Shown piece after piece: positions 1-7,283 of a stretch of 14,420 nucleotides of DNA. The DNA lies in assembly GCA_019090565.1 (NCBI GenBank), contig JAHRVS010000183.1:1-14420 (forward strand), read 5' to 3'. Within the stretch, counting starts at the first letter, position 1; every line of letters starts with the position of its first letter. Below the pieces are notes generated by a model. The model saw only the letters and a list, made by a program, of their open reading frames with translations. It was not told the origin of the DNA and did no database searches. Position numbers and translations under genes: made by a program. This DNA is from Gammaproteobacteria bacterium (lineage in GTDB: Bacteria; Pseudomonadota; Gammaproteobacteria; Pseudomonadales; UBA3067).

Positions 1-386
1 ACCCTGATAACATGGATGGCTATATCAATAACTCTGGGTTTAATCTCACAGCGGCAGATCAACTCGACTTCAATCGATTTGTGGCAATACAAGCCCACCT
101 CAGAGGCCTGGCAGTAGGCCTAAAGAACGACGTGGACCAAATAAACGAGCTGGTTGATTATTTTGACTTCGCTGTGAACGAACAGTGTTATGAGTACAAT
201 GAGTGCGCAACACTAATACCGTTTATTATCAACAATAAACCTGTGCTGCACATTGAATACGAGAGCAAGTATATCTCTCGCCCTCTAGAGCGTGAAAAGT
301 TATGCGCCCCTCAAGTAGACAGGCAGTTCAGTACGTTAATATTGCCCCTCGAGCTGGACAATGAATTTCGATTAAGCTGTAACTAA
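1..386 (+). CDS. Endo-alpha-1,4-polygalactosaminidase, GH114 family (5' end outside window)
   Basis: This is the C-terminal half of a GH114 glycoside hydrolase, which cleaves alpha-1,4-linked galactosamine polymers internally. The frame is open from base 3 to the TAA at 384-386, giving 127 visible residues. The ATG at base 12 lies inside a conserved motif (PDNMDGYINNSGF), so it is not the start; the real start lies left of the window. Visible family features are this DN-x-DGY motif, an AHxRGLxVGLKND stretch, and VNEQCYEYNEC. The Asp of the DN motif (codon 6-8) and the Glu of NEQC (codon 180-182) are 58 residues apart. As I recall, that matches the catalytic Asp/Glu pair of the fungal GH114 enzyme Ega3. 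Family members are usually secreted, but a signal peptide cannot be seen here. The gene converges on pelG with 151 bases between them, so it is a separate transcript. It probably degrades or remodels the galactosamine-rich polymer made by the neighbouring operon. Confidence 0.88.
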   Translation, partial: PDNMDGYINNSGFNLTAADQLDFNRFVAIQAHLRGLAVGLKNDVDQINELVDYFDFAVNEQCYEYNECATLIPFIINNKPVLHIEYESKYISRPLEREKLCAPQVDRQFSTLILPLELDNEFRLSCN

Positions 387-537
387 CTCACAGCGCAAGC
401 CGATATTGACAATGTCGCTGAGAGACGTTGGTACATAAAGCCATCCATTGCGAACGCTTCTAAAAGTATTAACCGTGGCTCTTTGAGAGGACTTGCATGC
501 TCTCGGAGACAGCTCACCACCTTAATAATACCTACTG

Positions 538-1917
538 CTAGTTGACCGACGCATTGTTGGCCACAAAGGTCTCAAAAGGAAGTTGTTTCAGATGGTGCGC
601 AAATATCAAAAATGCGACGGAAAAACTACCGATCGATGCCGCAGTATAACCCCAGCCATACCAAGCTTGCCCCATTTCTAAGCTAAGCATTGTCAACGAT
701 GTATTCAACACAAAAAACACAACGGAAATAAATAGTAATTTAAGGCGGGCATCGAAATACGAAAGCATTGCAGTAATAAACATCGTCAAGGCATGAAAAA
801 CAGAACCGAGAACCCCGTATCTAAAAATACCCAATTGCATCGGGCTAGACTGCAAAAATGAAAGTATCAGTGGTGCCAATATTAATAAGATTATCGCGAT
901 TGTCAGCTGGAGCACGAGCACCCCTCGTGCGCTGCCCAACACCGTTTGCCAAAGCACCGTTGCGTTATGCTCTATGCGTTCGTAGGTTGCGTGATGCTTA
1001 ATATCTTGATAAAAACGCAAATACGCTTCAAAAAACTTTGTTTCTACACTGAACGTAAATAGAGCAATTGCTGGAACAATCGATAAATATGCCAAAAACA
1101 TGGCGCCGTCATAATGCGGAAATGAAATCAAACCGTTTGGCTGCATGGTGCTGCCCTGACTTGACCACATCACCCATTTATCAACCCACACAGCTAAATT
1201 ATAAATCAAACCCGATAAAGCCACTTCCCAATGGGTTTTGAAATATCTTATAAAAGAAAAAGGCTGACGAACCTCTCCTGGGTATTCAGAAAGAATTCTG
1301 GCGACGACATCAAAAAATATAAATGCTAACCCAATATTAAATCCAAACAGCATTCCCGCTATTGCAAATTCTTTTGACAAATATATCGCAGCACACAATG
1401 CGACAAACATCCCTATCCCAAAGCTCCTGGCTAGCGATGCGTATTCCTTCATCGCTGAAAGAAACACGTTAGCCAGCCAAATACCCGTGATTAGAATAAA
1501 ATTCAAAATAGCAGCAACCTTTATCCCAACATCTAGCTGAGCGTAAAAGAAATAAAATAAAATGGCTACTGGCACTGCCATGCAATAGGTAAACACCAAC
1601 ATACCTACTAGGGCTCCCGGTGCGCCGGAAACATCCTCTGCATAAATCATATCGGAAAGGTAGCGCGTCACGATCATAATGACCGGTGCAGATAGCACCA
1701 AGGAAAATGAAAAATTATAGATAATTATTATTCTAAACTCAGCGATGTCTTCACCAAGTAAGTATTGATTCCCCACGAGCACTAAAACCGCTAGGCACAC
1801 TACTGTAAATAACCACGGGCCGCTTGAAATAATGGCTGAATAGAAGAAGGCCATCATATTGCCAGCAAAATCACCTCTCTGGCTTAATTTTTGTAATACA
1901 AAACCTACCCCGGCCAT
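538..1917 (-). CDS. pelG: PelG, inner-membrane Pel polysaccharide transporter
   Basis: PelG is a polytopic membrane protein of the polysaccharide transporter (MOP/PST) type. With PelD, PelE and PelF it forms the inner-membrane complex that makes and translocates the Pel polymer. The 459 residues are close to the roughly 456 of the P. aeruginosa protein. The N-terminus (MAGVGFVLQKLSQRG, then a first hydrophobic helix with SSGPW) is characteristic of PelG. Many hydrophobic segments follow along the whole length, about a dozen by eye, with a soluble patch near residues 300-325 (ETKFFEAYLRFYQDIK). The ATG at 1917 lies 2 bases after the pelF stop and is preceded by AAGGTGAG inside the end of pelF, so the two are translationally linked. 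It is the last gene of the operon. I see no clear Rho-independent terminator in the 151 bases that follow. Confidence 0.93.
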   Translation of the reverse strand: MAGVGFVLQKLSQRGDFAGNMMAFFYSAIISSGPWLFTVVCLAVLVLVGNQYLLGEDIAEFRIIIIYNFSFSLVLSAPVIMIVTRYLSDMIYAEDVSGAPGALVGMLVFTYCMAVPVAILFYFFYAQLDVGIKVAAILNFILITGIWLANVFLSAMKEYASLARSFGIGMFVALCAAIYLSKEFAIAGMLFGFNIGLAFIFFDVVARILSEYPGEVRQPFSFIRYFKTHWEVALSGLIYNLAVWVDKWVMWSSQGSTMQPNGLISFPHYDGAMFLAYLSIVPAIALFTFSVETKFFEAYLRFYQDIKHHATYERIEHNATVLWQTVLGSARGVLVLQLTIAIILLILAPLILSFLQSSPMQLGIFRYGVLGSVFHALTMFITAMLSYFDARLKLLFISVVFFVLNTSLTMLSLEMGQAWYGWGYTAASIGSFSVAFLIFAHHLKQLPFETFVANNASVN

Positions 1918-1919
1918 CG

Positions 1920-3446
1920 TTAACGCTCACCTTTCAGGAGTGACTGCTTATCCGTTTGAGTATATCGATCATACAAAGCACGGTATTTTTCCTGCAAATC
2001 AGTTTTATTATAATATTTAGCGACACGCTGTTGAATTGCTCTACCTCTCCGGTTCAATAGGTTTTTATCAGACAAAAGCTCAATCATCGCTTTGGCTGAC
2101 GCAAGTGGGCTCGAAAGCGGCACAATTGCTCCACCGATACCAAACCTGGGTTTTTCCGTGGAGTCACCCTCAATAATTTCCCTGCATGCACCGACATCCG
2201 TTGCAATAGAAGGAATACCCGCAGCACCCGCTTCCAGAATGACTAAGGGTTGCCCTTCACTAATGCTGGTCAAGACATTTATGTCAATCTGCTTCATCCA
2301 TTCCTTCAGGTCAACACGCCCTGTAAACGTGAGCACATCACTGACTCCCAGCTGATCCACGAGCTCTACGCATTCAAGATAATACTCTTTGTCTTCATCA
2401 AAGGGGCCTAACACATAGGCTTTCACTTCAGGTATTGCTTCTTTAACATGAGCAACTGCCCGTATATAAGTCTTGATATCCTTAATAGGCACGACCCTAC
2501 CAATAAGCGCAACCGTCAGGTTTTCCCCTCTGGTCGCTGTTTCTAGCTCCTTAAACCCCTCATAATCAATGCCATTGGGAATAACCTCCATCAAATCCCT
2601 ATTCGCGCCATCACTCAATTGAAAGTTTTGATTACCCTCAAATAATGTGATCACTCGGTCACACGCTTCGTAACAAGCCAAAGAGTAGCTTTGAAAGCCT
2701 TGCATCCACAGGTCGCGTATACCCCGTTGGGACTGGTCAACGGACATGCCATGCGGGTGGAATTCTTCTTCATGAAGCCAGTCGGCCATTGCGATTTCTA
2801 TTCGACGCTCATTGGTGTAAATGCCATGTTCGGTAAGCATGGTTGGCCGGCCCGTTTCAATTTTGGCGCGGGCCATATAGAGCCCAGCATACCCAGTCGA
2901 AATAGCATGGTACATTTTGGCTTCTGGCAAGCTGCCTTGTAGTACAGAATACAAACCTGAAAGCATCCCTCGCCAGGCCCAAAAGAAATCCAAAAAAGAG
3001 CAGTGCCCAAGGTCCTTCTTATAAAAGCGTAATGACATATCCCAGGCTTCTTTTGAATCTAATAATATATGCCGACCGACCCTTCCTTTATAATCAGAAA
3101 ATATGCCCATTAATGTGCGTATATCCTTTAACCCTCCGCCTGCAAATAGAGCATTTAGGGGCGTTTCCACTTGTTGGATGATTCGCCCTTGACGAAAAAG
3201 CTTAACCTTGCCTGGCGGCGGAGACTGCAAAACCACTTCCGTGATACCAACTATATTGTCGGGTAATTCGTATCGTAATTTCAGTTCCGACCCACTGGCA
3301 ACCAGTACTAACAGGTGAAACGTTAAATGTGGTTGCATTTTTATAAGATCATGGGCCCAACTGGATACCCCACCAGCGACATAGGGGTAGCTTCCCTCGA
3401 GGATCATACAAACATCCGCTGGCAACTGTTTCGCTTTTAGGCTCAT
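1920..3446 (-). CDS. pelF: PelF, Pel polysaccharide glycosyltransferase (GT4)
   Basis: PelF is the cytosolic GT4 glycosyltransferase that polymerises the Pel backbone from UDP-sugars, UDP-GalNAc being the accepted donor. The 508 residues nearly equal the 507 of P. aeruginosa PelF. The N-terminus has the diagnostic DVCMILEGSYPYVAGGVSSW (11-30). TEHGIYTNERR lies at 205-215 and the second nucleotide-binding half starts with GRVVPIKD (316-323). The GT4 EX7E signature is intact: E397 and E405 in SEGQPLVILEAG. The ATG start overlaps the pelE stop as ATGA (3443-3446), which implies translational coupling. No domain is missing and no frame break is visible, so the polymerisation step should be functional. 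Confidence 0.95.
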   Translation of the reverse strand: MSLKAKQLPADVCMILEGSYPYVAGGVSSWAHDLIKMQPHLTFHLLVLVASGSELKLRYELPDNIVGITEVVLQSPPPGKVKLFRQGRIIQQVETPLNALFAGGGLKDIRTLMGIFSDYKGRVGRHILLDSKEAWDMSLRFYKKDLGHCSFLDFFWAWRGMLSGLYSVLQGSLPEAKMYHAISTGYAGLYMARAKIETGRPTMLTEHGIYTNERRIEIAMADWLHEEEFHPHGMSVDQSQRGIRDLWMQGFQSYSLACYEACDRVITLFEGNQNFQLSDGANRDLMEVIPNGIDYEGFKELETATRGENLTVALIGRVVPIKDIKTYIRAVAHVKEAIPEVKAYVLGPFDEDKEYYLECVELVDQLGVSDVLTFTGRVDLKEWMKQIDINVLTSISEGQPLVILEAGAAGIPSIATDVGACREIIEGDSTEKPRFGIGGAIVPLSSPLASAKAMIELLSDKNLLNRRGRAIQQRVAKYYNKTDLQEKYRALYDRYTQTDKQSLLKGER

Positions 3447-4591
3447 GCTTCTGTCAGCCTAATAGGCGCATTTGCAAGCCATATTTCAATGCTGCCCTTT
3501 ACAGATAAAGGCAGTATTGGATCATCAGGAATCTGTGCCACTGATTTCACAATATTATCTTGCAGCTCTTTATACCTCGCCTGCTCATAAAGACATTCCC
3601 AATACCAAACTTTTTGCAATAACGCAGCATCGGCATTGTTAGCACTGAGCTGCTCCAGAACGCCTTCAAATACTTTGGCGGCTTCGCTCAACTTTCCTGA
3701 GCGCAAAAGTGACCGCCCTAACAACCATGGTATTTCCGTATCAGAAGGCCGCTCTTCACACGCCCTGATATAGAGCTGTTGTGCTTTTAAACGGTATCCC
3801 TCTAACGTGGCCTTGTCGCTTAAGCCAGAAGATGCCTGCTCATCATAGTGGTTGGCCAGCTTAACGATGACTCCGAAGTCAGACGGTTTACGGCGATACG
3901 CATCGCTTAGCCTGGTGGTTTTTAATTGAAAATTTTCTTCAATTCGAGTAATCGCCGAGGCTGCCTGTACCCGTATCGCGCTATCAGGGTCTGCAATGGC
4001 GTCCAAAAAAATGCCACCAAAAGAAGGATGGAAATTTCTTAGCATAAGCGAAAGTATCATTCTTTTATTCGCCTGCTCACCCGAAGAGAGTATATCTGCA
4101 AAAGGAATGGGGGCTTGGTAATTATATTCTGCCTCAGCCCCCATAATAGTCAGCTGATCAACAAGTCGACCCTCATCCTCGGATAAATATTGCGGGACAA
4201 CGTCTTTATACCAAATGTCAAATGGAACCGCACTTCTGCGATAAAATGACAGCAAGAGAGCCAAACAAAGTACACCTACCGCCCCCATTGGCCCGAGTGT
4301 TATTGAAAACAAACATGCCAAATCCAACATAGGCGCATTTTCACCCCGTTGCTTACAACTATGCCTACACCCAATAAGCAGTAAAGAAAAAGCTAGATGC
4401 AGTGATACGGCAAATGAAAGGGAAATTACGCTGATAGTCCACGCCCACCACGTGCCAACTTCAAGCACCGCCACACCTGCTACACCAGCAAGAAAAAGTG
4501 ATAACGTAGAGACAGTTAAAGGCTTAAAGCCGTAGCCTAGCCTGATCTTCATTGGCCACCCGCAACGCCATGACTGACATTTTCTGCGCAC
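3443..4591 (-). CDS. pelE: PelE, membrane-anchored TPR protein of the Pel synthase complex
   Basis: PelE is a small scaffold of the inner-membrane complex: two hydrophobic segments followed by cytosolic helical repeats. Here the segments lie near residues 26-55 and 60-76, with a further hydrophobic stretch at about 88-116. A HEAT-like stretch (residues about 165-215, DAIADPDSAIRVQAASAITRI) and TPR-like repeats (about 270-320) follow. The longest reading uses a GTG at 4591, 3 bases after the pelD stop. An in-frame ATG at 4552 (MKIRLGYGFKP, preceded by GGTGG) gives a more typical membrane-protein N-terminus and may be the true start. From that ATG the length is 369 residues, somewhat longer than the roughly 329 of P. 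aeruginosa. Sequence conservation in PelE is low, so the assignment rests largely on position between pelD and pelF and on architecture. Confidence 0.8.
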   Translation of the reverse strand: MRRKCQSWRCGWPMKIRLGYGFKPLTVSTLSLFLAGVAGVAVLEVGTWWAWTISVISLSFAVSLHLAFSLLLIGCRHSCKQRGENAPMLDLACLFSITLGPMGAVGVLCLALLLSFYRRSAVPFDIWYKDVVPQYLSEDEGRLVDQLTIMGAEAEYNYQAPIPFADILSSGEQANKRMILSLMLRNFHPSFGGIFLDAIADPDSAIRVQAASAITRIEENFQLKTTRLSDAYRRKPSDFGVIVKLANHYDEQASSGLSDKATLEGYRLKAQQLYIRACEERPSDTEIPWLLGRSLLRSGKLSEAAKVFEGVLEQLSANNADAALLQKVWYWECLYEQARYKELQDNIVKSVAQIPDDPILPLSVKGSIEIWLANAPIRLTEA

Positions 4592-4594
4592 ACG

Positions 4595-5584
4595 CTACCC
4601 ACGCCCTTGGCCCACTTGTTTTACATCGGGTACAGGAGAATTACTAATTTTATATTCATGTGATTTCGCATAGATAGATGCTATCCACTCACAAAGAAAT
4701 TCAAAGTTAATAAGCGCACCAATTGAAAGTTGCGAAAAACTGGTTTTCTCAATTTTAAGCATCCCAATTAGCTCGTCTGTATCGGGGTTAATCAAAGGTC
4801 CGGCCAAAACCCCTTGTTTTCCTAGAATCAGCTCATCCTTCGGCCGAGATATGCACACTGTTCTGCGCTCTCCGACTACTGCAGAAAATAAGGCCATCTC
4901 TGAAGTAAATTGCTGAAATAGCTCCTCCTCTTTGCCCCAGCCCTGACTAAAAGCGAATACCAGGGAGTTACCCTCAATCAAATAGACCGAGAATTTTTCT
5001 GGTTGGAGCATATTTGCCACTAACGCTAGAGACTGCTGAAGCGCTCTTTCTGGCTCCATATGTTCAATTTCTTTTGCAGATGTCAGTGTCTTCCTAACGG
5101 TCGACCATTGCCCCGCAATACGTACCTCCAAGCGTTCCTTAATCGCATTAACACCTTTTAACGAAATAATTAAAGCAGATTCTCGCCCCTTAGATTGACG
5201 TAGTTCCTCTGACAGAAGTTGGTGGGCCCTGATTCGCCGAGCGCTCACCTCGCCGATGAAAACTGCAGACACAAACCAAAGCAAAGGCAACTTGAACGTT
5301 AAGATAACCCACTCATGAAGGTCCTGCTCTAAGAGGCGAGCAGGAATGTTGCCAATGAGAAAAAAAGCGCTACTGGCAATCGCAGCAAGCACACCCAAGC
5401 GGCTTCCATAGTGCACACTAATGAGAATAACCACCGCCCAGAATGGGTGGGGCTCCACATGTCGAAATCGGTCCCCATCAAAAAGAGTCAAATCCAACAG
5501 CGAGGCTGCCCCCAAAAAAATGCAAATTTCAAACAGAGCAACAGCTCTTAAAGGGGGATTAGTAGGCACTTTTTTATCGCTCAT
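4595..5584 (-). CDS. pelD: PelD-like membrane GAF protein, lacking the GGDEF domain
   Basis: PelD is the inner-membrane regulatory subunit of the Pel synthase. In P. aeruginosa (455 residues) it has four membrane helices, a GAF domain and a degenerate GGDEF domain whose RxxD site binds cyclic-di-GMP. Here there are hydrophobic segments near residues 13-35, 46-60, 62-80 and 91-111, a probable coiled coil at about 115-160, and a GAF-type domain at about 170-305. The protein then ends within some 25 residues, at 329. No GGDEF-like region follows and pelE begins 3 bases after the stop, so the domain is absent rather than frameshifted. The ATG at 5584 has a strong AAGGGG ribosome site. Position before pelE-pelF-pelG and the membrane-plus-GAF layout support PelD. 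Direct control by cyclic-di-GMP at this subunit would seem lost. Confidence 0.85.
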   Translation of the reverse strand: MSDKKVPTNPPLRAVALFEICIFLGAASLLDLTLFDGDRFRHVEPHPFWAVVILISVHYGSRLGVLAAIASSAFFLIGNIPARLLEQDLHEWVILTFKLPLLWFVSAVFIGEVSARRIRAHQLLSEELRQSKGRESALIISLKGVNAIKERLEVRIAGQWSTVRKTLTSAKEIEHMEPERALQQSLALVANMLQPEKFSVYLIEGNSLVFAFSQGWGKEEELFQQFTSEMALFSAVVGERRTVCISRPKDELILGKQGVLAGPLINPDTDELIGMLKIEKTSFSQLSIGALINFEFLCEWIASIYAKSHEYKISNSPVPDVKQVGQGRG

Positions 5585-5673
5585 CTATGCCCCTTCAGTG
5601 CCAATAGTCGTGTAGCCAGAAGGTTGATCTGGCGTGCCGGCATCCAAAGTAAATAGATTGCGCGTTGATCCAT
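5581..5673 (-). CDS. Possible 30-codon ORF translationally coupled to pelD
   Basis: This ORF starts with ATG at 5673 and ends with a TGA that overlaps the pelD ATG in the arrangement ATGA, the junction type also used between pelE and pelF. It encodes a basic peptide with hydrophobic stretches (begins MDQRAIYLLWMP, ends RLLALKGHR). Its own ribosome site is weak: a GGA about 10 bases upstream and an AAAGAA immediately before the start. I recognise no family. It lies in the 115-base gap where pelC would be expected. It may be a leader peptide that opens pelD translation, a remnant of a lost gene, or simply chance. Its short length gives no statistical support for coding. Confidence 0.25.
   Translation of the reverse strand: MDQRAIYLLWMPARQINLLATRLLALKGHR
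5590..5596 (-). promoter_or_regulatory. Strong ribosome binding site of pelD
   Basis: GAAGGGG on the minus strand ends 5 bases before the pelD ATG. It fixes the pelD start at 5584 and lies inside the 30-codon ORF, so pelD need not depend on coupling. Confidence 0.6.
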
Positions 5674-5699
5674 AAATTCTTTATCCGTGGGATATATGG

Positions 5700-7283
5700 T
5701 TAATCAAAAAGCCAAGTCAAATTTGAACCCAGTCGAACAAAGTGCTCATCACCTAAGAAATAAGACTGAACCCCTGTCGTTAGCCAAAAATCTAACTGAA
5801 TATGCGGTTTAACCAAATAAAGTCCGCGCACCTGCCCAAACGGAGCGTGAGACTGTCTATTTCGATCACTCTCATAACCCAGTTTAGATGTAACCGACCA
5901 CTTATTTCCAATTTTTTTATTCCATCCTATGTCCGCCAAATATACTTCTCTGGAACTAATCTGTAAGGGGCGAAACAAGTTGCTTTCTTCGTTCTCTCGG
6001 ACGTCAAGGTCGAAAATACTTTCGTTATCCAGCGCCAAACCAAGGGCAAGGCCTTCTTTTGTAGAGGAAAAATAATACCGAGCACCTAACTGGAAACGCC
6101 GGCTACTTGCGGCGGCGGTGGCATCTTTCAATCCATATGAATTCAGTGATAATGCCAGATAGGTGGAAACTTGATCATAAAAGTCCTTTCGATAACCAAA
6201 TTTAACTTGATCAACATACCCATAACCCAGCACTGATTCAGGTGTCTCCAACCAAGGTTTTCTTAGGTTAACATCCAGCTGATAGTTGGCAGTCTCAACT
6301 GACTTCTCTAGCGCCCACCCAGCACCAAGACTTTCTCCATCACTAAATAATGAATAAGTTTGAAAGTGCTGGCTTATAGGTGTTTCCAGAGCCACCGAAA
6401 ACACCCCTCGCTCCAAGGCAAACGGTTGCTGGTTACCGCTTAACCCCTGAATTACCGTCTTTTCAACGGCTGCTGTTCTCGTATATACCGCCGATACAAC
6501 ATGGTCTCCTTGTCGGGCCCTCCCCTTTAAGCGTAGAATCTCCCGAAAGGACGTATCGCCAGTTTCTATGTATTCCGTGCTAACAACAACCCTGCCCCCA
6601 TTTGCTGTGCGTAGTCGCTTCGCCGCGGCTGCAATGTCGTTAGAGTTGGGGTGGATAATTTGCGCCTGCTCGTACAAGGATAAGGCCTTACGCCAACGCC
6701 CCAGGGATTCCTCCACCCTCGCTAAATCTAAAACAAGCTGAGTATTATCTGGGAATTTTTTCATTAAATTTTGTATACGAGCTTTTGCCTCGATAGGCCT
6801 GCGAGACTTCAGTGCTAACAGTGCTTTTGCTCGACCTAATGCCAACTCAGAGCCTGTTCTAGTTGGTCGAGATGGCGACAATTTAGGCTGCACCGTATTA
6901 AAGGAGCCATAGATATGGCCGTCACGTTGCTGAAATACCACTTTCACGTTAGGTTTTGTTTTGATCAGAATTGAATCAAACCCCGCCCAGATATCATCAA
7001 CCCAAGGGGATAAGGATTTCGCCGCACCAGATAGATCAAGCCCGCTAATTTGTCGGTTAAACTTCAGTATTGTGCCCTTGTCAATATCTCTTACGGTAAA
7101 GGGAATTGGCCGCTGGAAAACGAGTTTTAATTGCGCACTGGCACCATTAATCGTGACTTGATAACTGCCTGGCGCGTCCGCTTGAACTACCTGTATCACC
7201 CACAATGTAATCAGTAAACTTAACCCGATTTGGCATGCTATGACACGCCATCGCATGCCTCCAAAAAACAAACGGTCATTCAA
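5700..7283 (-). CDS. PelB C-terminal equivalent: AMIN-like domain, short TPR region, outer-membrane beta-barrel
   Basis: This protein probably forms the outer-membrane export pore for the polymer, the job done by the C-terminal barrel of PelB in P. aeruginosa (about 1193 residues in one chain). Residues 11-35 form a signal peptide ending VVQADA. Residues about 39-130 look like a beta-rich AMIN-like domain (VTINGASAQLKLVF, then the DDIWAGFDSILIKTK stretch). Residues about 145-225 carry two or three TPR-like helices. From about 230 to the end (WLFD) alternating strands such as VVVSTEYIE, FQLGARYYF and WSVTSKLGY suggest a barrel of about 16 strands. The start is TTG at 7283, overlapping the upstream stop by 4 bases (TTGA). 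An ATG at 7256 is an alternative but has its Shine-Dalgarno only 1 base away. Having its own signal peptide, this is a genuinely separate protein and not the product of a sequencing frameshift. Confidence 0.8.
   Translation of the reverse strand: MNDRLFFGGMRWRVIACQIGLSLLITLWVIQVVQADAPGSYQVTINGASAQLKLVFQRPIPFTVRDIDKGTILKFNRQISGLDLSGAAKSLSPWVDDIWAGFDSILIKTKPNVKVVFQQRDGHIYGSFNTVQPKLSPSRPTRTGSELALGRAKALLALKSRRPIEAKARIQNLMKKFPDNTQLVLDLARVEESLGRWRKALSLYEQAQIIHPNSNDIAAAAKRLRTANGGRVVVSTEYIETGDTSFREILRLKGRARQGDHVVSAVYTRTAAVEKTVIQGLSGNQQPFALERGVFSVALETPISQHFQTYSLFSDGESLGAGWALEKSVETANYQLDVNLRKPWLETPESVLGYGYVDQVKFGYRKDFYDQVSTYLALSLNSYGLKDATAAASSRRFQLGARYYFSSTKEGLALGLALDNESIFDLDVRENEESNLFRPLQISSREVYLADIGWNKKIGNKWSVTSKLGYESDRNRQSHAPFGQVRGLYLVKPHIQLDFWLTTGVQSYFLGDEHFVRLGSNLTWLFD

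Noticed and set aside
12..386. GH114 gene taken as complete from the ATG at base 12
   Set aside because: The frame is open upstream, and the ATG lies within the conserved DN-x-DGY active-site motif.
440..470. Shared CGAACGCTTC string between this region and the minus strand near 12558-12567
   Set aside because: It is only ten bases long and is expected by chance in a window of this size; nothing around it matches.
387..537. Possible bidirectional terminator between the convergent GH114 gene and pelG
   Set aside because: Only a 5-bp GAGAG/CTCTC pairing with no T run was found. The region has no other ORF or repeat that I can support.
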